A stretch of 64,000 nucleotides of DNA from the NCBI RefSeq assembly GCF_009363655.1, contig NZ_CP045393.1:2604001-2668000 (forward strand). The letters run 5' to 3'. The notes below the pieces were generated by a model. It was given only the letters and a program-made list of their open reading frames with translations. It had not been told where the DNA came from and ran no database searches. The translations under genes and the position numbers were made by a program. Positions within the stretch are counted from its first letter, which is position 1, and every line of letters begins with the position of its first letter. Origin of the DNA: Roseovarius sp. THAF27. Lineage in GTDB: Bacteria > Pseudomonadota > Alphaproteobacteria > Rhodobacterales > Rhodobacteraceae. Shown here in pieces: positions 26,047 through 34,061 of this stretch.

Positions 26047-26343
26047 TCAAATCGAGTCGGCCACGGGCGAACCGCCCTTGTAGTTGCCGGTCGCCACGGT
26101 CGGCGGCGCGGTGCCGGAACAGACGGGCTTGCCGTACTTGTCCAGCCGCTGCGACAGGTAGCCTTCGGCGCCGTCATCGATGATCCAGTGGTCACAGCCG
26201 TTGGGATCGACCCAGATGCCCGCCTGAAGCTGGCTCAGGTGCTTGGAATCAAAGCCCCGGTCGACGGTCTTGTCGCGCTTGTCGTCACAGGCCGCCAGCG
26301 CACCGACAAGGGGGAGCACGGCAATAAGTTTGAATGCTTGCAT
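26047..26343 (-). CDS. Small lipoprotein sharing a motif with the adjacent OmpA-like protein
   Basis: 98 residues. The signal sequence ends in the lipobox GALAAC (Cys19), so the protein is lipid-anchored. Residues about 42-75 contain IWVDPNGCDHWIIDD, then GAEGYL and GKPVC. The same pattern occurs in the OmpA-like protein encoded 13 bp upstream. The two conserved cysteines may form a disulfide. The pair is probably co-transcribed. The domain is unnamed to my knowledge. Confidence 0.78.
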   Translation of the reverse strand: MQAFKLIAVLPLVGALAACDDKRDKTVDRGFDSKHLSQLQAGIWVDPNGCDHWIIDDGAEGYLSQRLDKYGKPVCSGTAPPTVATGNYKGGSPVADSI

Positions 26344-26356
26344 GGTTCAGGTCCCC

Positions 26357-26935
26357 TCAGCGGATGCAGATGATTTCGACGCGGCGGTTCTGCTGCATGC
26401 CCGCGGCCGTGTTGTTCGATGCTTTCGGCAGACGCTCGCCATAGCCGCGCACATCCGCGATCCGGGCGCCGGTTCCGGCAGCGATTCGCGCCACCGAGTT
26501 GGCCCGGCGATAGGACAGGTCGATATTGTACTCGTCCGAGGCTCGGCTGTCGGTATGCCCGGTGATGATGTAGGAAATCGCCCCGGTGCTGCGGAAGAAC
26601 TCCTGCAGGCGCGCCCGTCCGGCGGCGCTGATATTCGCGCTGTCGGTGGCGAAAAGCTGGTCGGTATTGACCACGCCGCACACGTTGCCCCGGCGGCAGA
26701 CCGGGATGCCCTGGCGATTCACGTGGGGGGTCATGTACCCTTCCCAGCCGTCATCCATCACCCAGTGCTCGCACCCGTCGGGATCGACCCAGATCGTCGG
26801 CACGTAGCGCTCGCCCTTCACGACCCGCTGGCCACTTTGCGCCTGACCGGCCTCGGTCATCGCCATCACACCCAGAGCGACGGCGGCAAGTCCGCTCATC
26901 AGGGTGCGCACTGTTCTCGAAAACGTGTTCGTCAC
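26357..26935 (-). CDS. OmpA-family outer-membrane/peptidoglycan-associated protein
   Basis: 192 residues from a GTG at 26935, chosen because AAGGA lies eight bases upstream; an ATG at 26965 is the alternative. A signal peptide (LMSGLAAVALGVMAMTEAGQAQ) is followed by a short domain with IWVDPDGCEHWVMDDGWEGY and GIPVC. The C-terminal OmpA domain (about 90-190) has the peptidoglycan-binding pattern GHTDSRASDEYNIDLSYRRA, and NRRVEIICIR at the end. It probably anchors the outer membrane to the wall. The small lipoprotein gene follows directly. Confidence 0.88.
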   Translation of the reverse strand: MTNTFSRTVRTLMSGLAAVALGVMAMTEAGQAQSGQRVVKGERYVPTIWVDPDGCEHWVMDDGWEGYMTPHVNRQGIPVCRRGNVCGVVNTDQLFATDSANISAAGRARLQEFFRSTGAISYIITGHTDSRASDEYNIDLSYRRANSVARIAAGTGARIADVRGYGERLPKASNNTAAGMQQNRRVEIICIR

Positions 26936-27163
26936 AGCCACTGTCCTTTTTATTATTTCCCCCATTTGCCCCGGTAGCAGGCAGCGATTCCGGAGCAAAA
27001 AACGAATTATTGTTAAAGTTTAGCAAGTTCCGGCGCGTTGTGAAGCATAAATAACCAGATATTGTGGCGGTCCGTGAAACAATCGCCACCCATGGGTTAT
27101 CCACACGCCGTCGCGGCAAATTATCTGGCAACCAGAACGCGTTACCGCCAGAATGCCGGAAAT

Positions 27164-28495
27164 TCAGGCGGTCAGAACCCGACCGCCCAGGGAATTGGCA
27201 CCGCTCTCGGTGATGATCACCCGGCGCAGGTCGCCGGGCGCAACGGTGGAATCACTCACATGCACCGCGTGCAGGTAATCCGACTTGCCCACCATCTGTC
27301 CGTCGCGCCGCCCGGCCTTCTCGAACAGAACACCCACCTCGCGGCCCACCATCGCATCCTGGATGGCGCGCTGCTGCTCGGTGATCAGCGCTTGCAGGCG
27401 GTGCAGGCGCTCGGTCTTCACCTCCTCGTCCAGCTGCGCACGCTCCGCCGCCGGGGTGCCGGGCCGCGTGGAATACTTGAACGAATAGGCATAGCCGTAC
27501 CGGACCTCCTCGATCAGCGCCATCGTGTCGGCAAAGTCGGCTTCGGTCTCTTCGGGGAAGCCCACGATGAAATCCCCCGACAGCAGGATATCGGGCCGCG
27601 CCGCGCGGATGCGTTCGATCAGCCGGATATAGCTTTCGGCCGTATGACTGCGGTTCATCCGCTTCAAAATCCGGTCGCTGCCCGACTGCACCGGCAGGTG
27701 CAGATAGGGCATCAGCTTGGCGCACTCCCCGTGCGCCGCGATCAGGTCGTCGCCCATGTCGTTGGGATGGCTGGTGGTAAAGCGGATGCGCTCCAGCCCG
27801 TCGACCTTGTCCAGCTCCCAGATCAGCTGCGCCAGCGACCAGTCGTTCCCGTCCGGCCCTTGCCCGTGATAGGCGTTCACGTTCTGGCCCAGAAGGGTGA
27901 TCTCGCGCACGCCGCGCTCCACCAGGTCCTTGGCTTCGTCCACGATCCGGGCCACCGGGCGGCTGACCTCGGCCCCGCGCGTATAGGGCACCACGCAGAA
28001 GGCACAGAACTTGTCGCAGCCTTCCTGCACGGTCAGGAACGCGGTCGGACCCCGCTTCGCCTTGCCGCCCCGTTTGCGCAGCGTGTCGAACTTGTCGTCC
28101 AGCGGAAACTGCGTATCAACCGCCTTGGCCCCGCCCCGCGCCTTGGCCTCGAGCTGCGGCAGGTTGTGATAGCTTTGCGGCCCCACCACCAGATCCACCA
28201 TCGGCTGGCGGCGCATGATCTCTTCGCCCTCGGCCTGGGCCACACAGCCCGCCACGCCGATCTTGAGGTCCGGTTTCGCGTCCTTCAGCCCCTTGAACCG
28301 GCCCAGCTCGGAGTACACCTTCTCGGCGGCTTTCTCCCGGATGTGACAGGTGTTCAGCAGGATCATGTCCGCGTCGTCGGGCGTGTCCGTCTCGACATAC
28401 CCCGCGCCGCCCATGGCCTCGGCCATGCGCTCGCTGTCATAGACGTTCATCTGGCACCCGTAGGTCTTGATGTATAGCTTCTTGGCCTCGGACAT
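27164..28495 (-). CDS. miaB: tRNA-2-methylthio-N6-dimethylallyladenosine synthase
   Basis: 443 residues from the ATG at 28495. It is a radical-SAM methylthiotransferase acting on i6A37 of tRNA. The N-terminal UPF0004 domain starts [20 protein letters not shown], with cluster cysteines also in [10 protein letters not shown] and [11 protein letters not shown]. The radical-SAM motif is [17 protein letters not shown]-terminal TRAM domain (about 375-440) ends the protein. The divergent gene at 28626 starts 130 bp away. Confidence 0.96.
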   Translation of the reverse strand: MSEAKKLYIKTYGCQMNVYDSERMAEAMGGAGYVETDTPDDADMILLNTCHIREKAAEKVYSELGRFKGLKDAKPDLKIGVAGCVAQAEGEEIMRRQPMVDLVVGPQSYHNLPQLEAKARGGAKAVDTQFPLDDKFDTLRKRGGKAKRGPTAFLTVQEGCDKFCAFCVVPYTRGAEVSRPVARIVDEAKDLVERGVREITLLGQNVNAYHGQGPDGNDWSLAQLIWELDKVDGLERIRFTTSHPNDMGDDLIAAHGECAKLMPYLHLPVQSGSDRILKRMNRSHTAESYIRLIERIRAARPDILLSGDFIVGFPEETEADFADTMALIEEVRYGYAYSFKYSTRPGTPAAERAQLDEEVKTERLHRLQALITEQQRAIQDAMVGREVGVLFEKAGRRDGQMVGKSDYLHAVHVSDSTVAPGDLRRVIITESGANSLGGRVLTA

Positions 28496-28625
28496 GGCCA
28501 CACCCCCAGCTCAAGCGGTTTCAAGGCGCCTGCCTACACCACCTGCGGCCCGACTTGCAATGCACCGCGAATTGCGGGATTTTGACCCGAAAAGACGCCC
28601 AGAGAAAGACGCCCTGAGGACGACG

Positions 28626-29495
28626 ATGCAGCACGCCACCCTGTCCGCCTTTCTGAAAGAGCCCGGCACCGCGCTGGCCAAGGGGCCTGTCGCGATGATC
28701 TTCGTCGAGGACCAGATCGAGGTCGACAGCGCCATTCGCCATCATCTCGACACCGGCTTCCAATCCGTGCTGGCGCTGATGCCGTCCGGGTTCCCGCTGG
28801 CCCCCGACGTCAGCGCGGCGGTGCACCGCATCCCCTTCGACGTCGCCGCGGGCGACAATTACGTCGACGCGGTGAACAAGGTCATCGCCGCCGCGCCGGG
28901 CCTCTGGCTCTATTACTGCTTCAATGCCGAATACCTGTTCTTTCCGTTCTGCGAGACGCGCACCGTGGGCGAGATGCTGGCCTTCCACACCGAGGAACGG
29001 CGCGACGCGATGCTGACCTACGTGGTCGATCTCTATGCCGGGGACCTCGACCGGCACCGTGACGCGGTCTCGCTCGAGGATGCGCATCTGGACCGCTCCG
29101 GATATTACGCGCTGGCGCGCAACGACCCCGACAATCACAACCACCCGCGCGACCGGCAACTGGATTTCTTCGGCGGCCTGCGCTGGCGGTACGAGGAACA
29201 TATCCCGGTGGAGCGCCGCAAGATCGACCGGATTTCGCTGTTCCGCGCCCAGCCGGGCCTGCAGCTGCGCCCCGATCACACGTTCAACGACGAGGAATAC
29301 AACACCTACGCCTGCCCCTGGCACCACAACCTGACGGCGGCGGTGGCCTCGTTCAGAACCGCCAAGGCGCTCAAGCGCAACCCCGGCTCGACCTTCGACA
29401 TCCACACCTTCAAATGGCACAATTCCGCGCCGTTCGAATGGCATTCGCGGCAATTGCTGGACCTGGGTCTGATGGAACCCGGCCAGTGGTTCTGA
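28626..29495 (+). CDS. Conserved glycosyltransferase-2-like protein
   Basis: 289 residues from the ATG at 28626, preceded by TGAGGACG. The frame is open far upstream, antisense to miaB, but the ribosome site supports this start. The N-terminus (AMIFVEDQIEVDSAIRHHL, LALMPSGFPL) looks like the nucleotide-sugar fold of GT2 enzymes that handle unseen sugars. The rest is rich in His and aromatic residues: ARNDPDNHNHPRDRQLDFFGG, YACPWHHNLTAA, FKWHNSAPFEWHSRQLLDLG. No signal peptide. I believe it belongs to a Rhodobacterales-conserved family; the glycosyltransferase assignment is tentative. Confidence 0.8.
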   Translation: MQHATLSAFLKEPGTALAKGPVAMIFVEDQIEVDSAIRHHLDTGFQSVLALMPSGFPLAPDVSAAVHRIPFDVAAGDNYVDAVNKVIAAAPGLWLYYCFNAEYLFFPFCETRTVGEMLAFHTEERRDAMLTYVVDLYAGDLDRHRDAVSLEDAHLDRSGYYALARNDPDNHNHPRDRQLDFFGGLRWRYEEHIPVERRKIDRISLFRAQPGLQLRPDHTFNDEEYNTYACPWHHNLTAAVASFRTAKALKRNPGSTFDIHTFKWHNSAPFEWHSRQLLDLGLMEPGQWF

Positions 29496-29503
29496 ACCAC
29501 CCG

Positions 29504-29609
29504 TCCCGGGCCTGACCCGGGACCTCCCGCGCCGGCCCACTCAACCGTCATCCCCGGGCTCGACCCGAGGATCTCCCGAACCACGAGATCCCGGATCAGG
29601 TCCGGGATG
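29504..29609. repeat. Three REP-like palindromic repeats
   Basis: Related palindromic units lie at 29504-29526 (TCCCGGGCCTGACCCGGGA...), 29549-29576 (CATCCCCGGGCTCGACCCGA...) and, in reverse orientation, 29585-29609. The shared core is CCCGGGxxxGACCCGGGATCTC. They fill the space between two convergent genes. This resembles the REP-type repeats common in alphaproteobacterial intergenic DNA. Confidence 0.7.
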
Positions 29610-29618
29610 CCGCCCGCT

Positions 29619-30215
29619 TCACCTCGCCCGGCGCGCCCAGATCCGCAGGTCCCGGATCACCTTGACCGTCGCCCCCAGCGCCAACGCGCAGAGCATGTAC
29701 TTGCTGACCGTCTCCATCGTGCCTTCGATCAGCACCGCGTGCAGGGCCGTGCCCGCGACGATCGGCACCGCCAGCGCGGTATGCGCCCGCCGCCACGTCA
29801 TTGGCCGCAGTCCCAGCCGCTTGCGCGTGAGCGCCAGCGCGGCGGTGGCAAAGATCAGCCACATCACCAGCACGCCCCAGACGGAAAACGGCGTCGGCGA
29901 GCGCAGCAGCAACGCATCCACCACGTCGGGCGGGCTGGTCAGCCACAGGCCCGCCACGTGCAGCACCACCAGCGCCACGATCCCCGCGCCGACCCGGCGA
30001 TGCACCCGCCGGCCCTTCAATGCGTCGATCCCGGGCAGGTATCCGCCTGCCAGAAGCGGTTGAAGAAACATCAGGGCAAAGCCCGCGATCCCGGCAAACC
30101 CGGCCACGATGTACACGGGTTGCCGCCATTGCAACAGCGGGCTGAACCCCGCCGCCGCCACCGGCACGACAAGGGCGGCGGAAACCGCCGCCCATATAAG
30201 GACCTTGCGCAGCAT
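29619..30215 (-). CDS. Ferric-reductase-like transmembrane (haem b) protein
   Basis: 198 residues from the ATG at 30215, with about six membrane spans. Conserved histidines fall within spans: HRRVGAGIVALVVLHVAGLWL, and WRRAHTALAVPIVAGTALHAVLI. These His pairs match the haem-binding pattern of the ferric-reductase-like transmembrane domain. No flavin or NAD domain is attached, so it would need a partner. Its start overlaps closely with the end of the upstream Tat protein gene, so the two form an operon. Electron transfer to the exported partner is an inference. Confidence 0.82.
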   Translation of the reverse strand: MLRKVLIWAAVSAALVVPVAAAGFSPLLQWRQPVYIVAGFAGIAGFALMFLQPLLAGGYLPGIDALKGRRVHRRVGAGIVALVVLHVAGLWLTSPPDVVDALLLRSPTPFSVWGVLVMWLIFATAALALTRKRLGLRPMTWRRAHTALAVPIVAGTALHAVLIEGTMETVSKYMLCALALGATVKVIRDLRIWARRAR

Positions 30216-30222
30216 CGGGGGT

Positions 30223-30726
30223 TTATGCCGGAACCAGCACGAACTCCACGTCAAGCGAAGTCTGTCCCGGGCTCGACATCACCGGGCGCAGGAACACTGT
30301 CCTGAACCCGCCATCGTCATATTCGGCGTCATAGGCCAGGTGCCCGTGCGGCTGGCCGAAGGCGGGCACGATCTGCGGCATGTCCATCACGAACCGCCCG
30401 TCGCGGTCGGTCAGGGTCGCGCCATGGCTTTCCGGGTCGCGCTCGTGCCCTTCGGTCGTGTGCGCCCACATCTGGATGCGGCGGCCCTCCAGCGGCGCGC
30501 CATCGCCCGCCCGGCGCACCGTGCCGGTCATGGTGAAGCCGCCATTGCCGATCCGGTCGGTCAGGGCGGCGCCGGGGCGATAGTTGTTGGCCCCGCCCGG
30601 CATGGTGGGCGTCGGCTCCACCCCGGCCGCGCGTGCCGGCACGATCAGGCCGGCGCCCAGCGTCACGGCGGCCGCCGCGCCGCCGGTGGCGATCAGATTG
30701 CGTCGATTGATCAGTCGGGGTCTCAT
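30223..30726 (-). CDS. Tat-exported intradiol-dioxygenase-like protein
   Basis: 167 residues from the ATG at 30726, preceded by AGGAGA. A twin-arginine signal, INRRNLIATGGAAAAVTLG, ends near ARAAG (about 35). The mature domain (about 60-165) resembles the beta-sandwich of intradiol ring-cleavage dioxygenases and transthyretin-like folds, with TMTGTVRRAGDGAPLEGRRI and DGRFVMDMPQIVP. A GHxH-type segment, QPHGHLAYDAEYDD, may contribute metal ligands; whether all four iron ligands are present is unclear. The Tat signal implies folding, perhaps with metal, before export. The membrane haem protein gene follows. Confidence 0.78.
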   Translation of the reverse strand: MRPRLINRRNLIATGGAAAAVTLGAGLIVPARAAGVEPTPTMPGGANNYRPGAALTDRIGNGGFTMTGTVRRAGDGAPLEGRRIQMWAHTTEGHERDPESHGATLTDRDGRFVMDMPQIVPAFGQPHGHLAYDAEYDDGGFRTVFLRPVMSSPGQTSLDVEFVLVPA

Positions 30727-30919
30727 CTCGGTCTCTCCTGTCGGGTCGGGGGCGCGGACCACCGTCGTCATGTCACGCGCCGTTGTTCACCTCCAAAGAT
30801 AACGCCGATCGGGCACAGGCAAAGCACCCTCACGGCACCGTGACCGCGCGGTTTCGTGCCGATCGGCGTCCGATCGGCGAAGGTTGGCGCAGCCGCGGGC
30901 GGCAGCGCCCCATCGCGGC

Positions 30920-31357
30920 TCAGTCGCGCAGCGCCTGCCCGGTCCATTCCGGCAACGGAAACACGATGTCGTACAGCCAGTTAAAGCCCAGCGCATAGAC
31001 CATGTAGAACAGCGCAAAGGACAGGTCCATCGCGAGCGCCTGCCACAGCGACACCTGCAGGTACCAGGCGATGAAGGGCATCAGCACCACCAAAAGCCCC
31101 GCCTCGAACAGCACCGCATGGACCACCCGCAGACGCGCGGTCTTGCGCGTCGCGCCGGTGCGGCGCTGCAACAGCAGGTCGAAGCCGAAGTTGAACACCA
31201 TGTTCCAAAGCGTGGCGATGGTCGCGCTGACAAGGCCGACCACCCCGAGATTGTGCATCGGCACGCCGAAGGCGACCGCGCCCAGCGGCACGATCAGAAT
31301 AAGGGCAATGATTTCAAAGCTCAGCGCGTGGCGCAGACGGTCGAACGGGGATCGCAT
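30920..31357 (-). CDS. PACE-family (chlorhexidine-type) efflux transporter
   Basis: 145 residues from the ATG at 31357, preceded by GGGAGGG. Two tandem bacterial transmembrane-pair (BTP) domains give four spans. The first contains RLRHALSFEIIAL and WNMVFNFGFDLLL; the second contains VVHAVLFEAGLL and YALGFNWLYDIVFP. PACE proteins export biocides such as chlorhexidine and probably polyamines by proton antiport. The gene appears monocistronic. Confidence 0.88.
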   Translation of the reverse strand: MRSPFDRLRHALSFEIIALILIVPLGAVAFGVPMHNLGVVGLVSATIATLWNMVFNFGFDLLLQRRTGATRKTARLRVVHAVLFEAGLLVVLMPFIAWYLQVSLWQALAMDLSFALFYMVYALGFNWLYDIVFPLPEWTGQALRD

Positions 31358-31521
31358 GGAACCCTCCCACATCATTCCGGGCCGTCCCGGACGCAAAGCC
31401 CTGCCGGGGAGGTCGTCCTCTGACATGATAAATGACGCGGCGACGCGGGGCTTTCAAGCGGCGGCTGTCCGATTGTGGAAAATGTGGCCGACAGGGCACC
31501 ACCCCGCCCCGGCCTGCCCGC

Positions 31522-31833
31522 CTATTGCCGCATGTTCAGCAAGGCGCGGGTCAGCGCATCATGCTCGCCGCTGTTGTCTTTGATGCCGAAATCGCCCATC
31601 GCCGTCAGGTAGCTGCTGCTGCCTTCCATGCGTTCGATCCAGTCCATGCCGTGGACATAGACCGCCTGCATCCGGTCATGCATCACCGGATACAGCGCCC
31701 GTTCCTGCCAGATCGCGGTCAGGCACAGCCCGGCCAGCCCCAGCTTCAGGCCCCGCGCCCACTTGCGCGCCGTCAGGGCGCGTGCGTTGCGCTTCTCGAA
31801 GCGGGCCTCGGCGGGGTTCGGTTGAAAGCTCAT
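31522..31833 (-). CDS. Small single-span membrane protein of unknown function
   Basis: 103 residues from the ATG at 31833. A charged N-terminus (MSFQPNPAEARFEKRNARAL) is followed by one hydrophobic segment (about 28-45, KLGLAGLCLTAIW) and a polar C-terminal part with YVHGMDWIERMEGSSSYLT. It is probably a type II inner-membrane protein. It lies downstream of fabI on the same strand with a gap of about 120 bp. I do not recognise the family. Confidence 0.6.
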   Translation of the reverse strand: MSFQPNPAEARFEKRNARALTARKWARGLKLGLAGLCLTAIWQERALYPVMHDRMQAVYVHGMDWIERMEGSSSYLTAMGDFGIKDNSGEHDALTRALLNMRQ

Positions 31834-31955
31834 GCCACCGAGCGTGCCGGCGTCCCGTGGCGAATCTAAGGCAAGACCCCGACCAAATCGGGACATCCCC
31901 GGGGGTCGGTCTATGCCGAAGGCCGTCCGGCACCCCGCCGCGCGGGCTCTTCGGG

Positions 31956-32747
31956 CTAGAGGTTTTCCGGCTGCGGCATCCCCAGCACGTGATAGCCGCC
32001 ATCGACCTTGATCACCTCGCCGGTGGTGCAGGCGCCCGCGGGACTCGCCAAGTAGACCGCCGTGCCGCCGATGGCCTCCAGCGTGGCGTTGGCCCGCATC
32101 GGCGCGTTTTCCTCGGTGTGCCGAAAGGTCCGCCGCGCGCCCCCGATGGCCGCACCCGCCAGCGTCTTCATCGGCCCGGGGCTGATCGCATTGACGCGGA
32201 TCTTGTCGGGACCCAGGTCATTGGCCAGATAGCGCGTGGTGGCCTCCAGCGCCGCCTTGGCCACGCCCATCACGTTATAGTTCGGCACCACCCGGTTCGA
32301 CCCCTGGTAGGTCAGGGTCAGCATCGTGCCGCCCTTCTCCTTCATCATCGGATAGGCGCGGCGCGCCACCTCGATGAAGGAATAGACCGAGATATCCATC
32401 GAATGCTTGAAGTTCGTCCGGCTGGTGTTCAGGAACCGGCCCGACAGTTCCGACTTGTCGGAATAGGCGATCGCATGCACCACGAAGTCGATCGTCGGCC
32501 ATGTCTCGGCCAGTTCGGCAAAGGCCGCGTCCAGCGACTCGTCCTTCGTGACATCCACATCCAACAGGATATTGGACCCCACCGAGTTGGCCAGCGGCTC
32601 CACCCGCTTGGCAAACGCCTCGCCCTGGTAGGAAAACGCCAGTTCCGCGCCCGCCTCGTGCATCGCCTTGGCGATGCCCCAGGCGATGGAACGGTCGTTC
32701 GCGACGCCCATGATCAGGCCCCGCAATCCTTGCATAGAGTTTGTCAT
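31956..32747 (-). CDS. fabI: Enoyl-[acyl-carrier-protein] reductase (NADH)
   Basis: 263 residues. It reduces enoyl-ACP in the last step of fatty-acid elongation. It is an SDR with the FabI-type nucleotide motif LIMGVANDRSIAWGIAKAM and the active-site pair in YQGSNRVVPNYNVMGVAKAAL (Tyr...Lys). The C-terminus has VYLASPAGACTTGEVIKVDGG. It starts 8 bp after the fabB stop, so fabB-fabI are co-transcribed. Confidence 0.96.
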   Translation of the reverse strand: MTNSMQGLRGLIMGVANDRSIAWGIAKAMHEAGAELAFSYQGEAFAKRVEPLANSVGSNILLDVDVTKDESLDAAFAELAETWPTIDFVVHAIAYSDKSELSGRFLNTSRTNFKHSMDISVYSFIEVARRAYPMMKEKGGTMLTLTYQGSNRVVPNYNVMGVAKAALEATTRYLANDLGPDKIRVNAISPGPMKTLAGAAIGGARRTFRHTEENAPMRANATLEAIGGTAVYLASPAGACTTGEVIKVDGGYHVLGMPQPENL

Positions 32748-32754
32748 GCGTGCC

Positions 32755-33984
32755 CTATCCCTCGAACCGGCTCAGCAGCATCGAACCGTTCGTGCCGCCG
32801 AAACCGAAAGAGTTTGTCATCACCGTATCAAGCCCGGCCTCGTCCACGCGCGTCGTGGCGATCTCGCCCTCGTGTATCGCGGGGTCCAGCGTCTCGACAT
32901 TGATCGACGGGATGATGAAATCGTGGTGCAGCGCCAGCAGGCAATAGATCGCCTCCTGCGCGCCCGTCGCGCCCTGACTGTGGCCGGTCATCGACTTGGT
33001 GGAGCTGATCGGCGGCACGTTGCCCTCGCCGAAGATCCGCCGCACCGCCTCGACCTCGCCCGCATCGCCCACGGGCGTGCTGGTGCCATGCGCGTTGATA
33101 TAGCCAACGCGGCGCTCCTTGGCCAGCGTCTGCAACGCCAGGCGCATCGCCCGCTCGCCGCCTTCGCCACTGGGGGCCACCATGTCATGCCCATCACTGG
33201 TGGCGGCATAGCCCGTCACCTCGGCATAGATCCTGGCGCCCCGCGCCTTTGCGTGTTCCAGGTCTTCCAGCACGACGATCCCGCCGCCGCCCGAGATGAC
33301 GAATCCGTCGCGGTCCGCGTCGAAGGCCCGGCTCGCCTTTTCGGGCGTGTCGTTGTATTTCGACGACATCGCGCCCATCGCGTCGAAGAGGCAGCTCAAC
33401 GTCCAGTCCAGCTCTTCGCCGCCACCCGCGAACATCACGTCCTGCTTGCCCATCATGATCTGCTCCGCCGCGTTGCCGATGCAATGCAGGCTGGTCGAAC
33501 AGGCCGAAGTGATGGAATAGTTGATGCCCTTGATCTTGAAGGCGGTCGACAGGTTGGCGCTGATCGTCGAGGACATGCATTTCGGCACCGCAAAAGGCCC
33601 GATCCGCTTGGGGCTGCCCTTTTCCAGCACGGTCTGGTGCGCCGCCAGCATGGCCGAGGTGGACGGCCCGCCGGACCCCGCCACCAGCCCGGTGCGCGGG
33701 TTGACGATCTCACCCTCTTCCAGTCCTGAATCGGCAATCGCCTGTTGCATGGCGATATGGGCATAGGCCGCGCCCGACCCCATGAACCGCAGGGTGCGCT
33801 TGTCCACATGCTCGGCCACGTCCAGCTTGACGTCCCCGGCGATCTGGCTGCGAAACCCGTGCTCCGCCATCTGCTCATTGGCGGTGATGCCCGAACGCCC
33901 CTCTTTCAAGGAGGTCAGCACCTCCTCGGCATTGTTGCCGATGCTGGAGACGATTCCCAGCCCGGTGACGACGACGCGACGCAT
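32755..33984 (-). CDS. fabB: Beta-ketoacyl-ACP synthase I
   Basis: 409 residues. It condenses malonyl-ACP with acyl-ACP and is needed for unsaturated fatty acids together with FabA. The thiolase-fold catalytic set is present: Cys in [18 protein letters not shown], His in [15 protein letters not shown], and His in [13 protein letters not shown]. The C-terminal [13 protein letters not shown] is intact. It is separated from fabA by about 3 kb of other genes, although fabA-fabB-fabI is the usual order. Confidence 0.97.
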   Translation of the reverse strand: MRRVVVTGLGIVSSIGNNAEEVLTSLKEGRSGITANEQMAEHGFRSQIAGDVKLDVAEHVDKRTLRFMGSGAAYAHIAMQQAIADSGLEEGEIVNPRTGLVAGSGGPSTSAMLAAHQTVLEKGSPKRIGPFAVPKCMSSTISANLSTAFKIKGINYSITSACSTSLHCIGNAAEQIMMGKQDVMFAGGGEELDWTLSCLFDAMGAMSSKYNDTPEKASRAFDADRDGFVISGGGGIVVLEDLEHAKARGARIYAEVTGYAATSDGHDMVAPSGEGGERAMRLALQTLAKERRVGYINAHGTSTPVGDAGEVEAVRRIFGEGNVPPISSTKSMTGHSQGATGAQEAIYCLLALHHDFIIPSINVETLDPAIHEGEIATTRVDEAGLDTVMTNSFGFGGTNGSMLLSRFEG

Positions 33985-34061
33985 GTTGCCTCCCTACCTG
34001 ATTGCCCGCGTTGTAGGACATGCAAGGCGGCGGGTGCAAGATCAATGCCGCCCCTGCGAAC

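Noticed and set aside
27097-27105. Perfect DnaA-box 9-mer TTATCCACA upstream of the OmpA-like gene
   Set aside because: A single copy is expected about once in two windows of this size by chance, and no further boxes or AT-rich unwinding region lie nearby.
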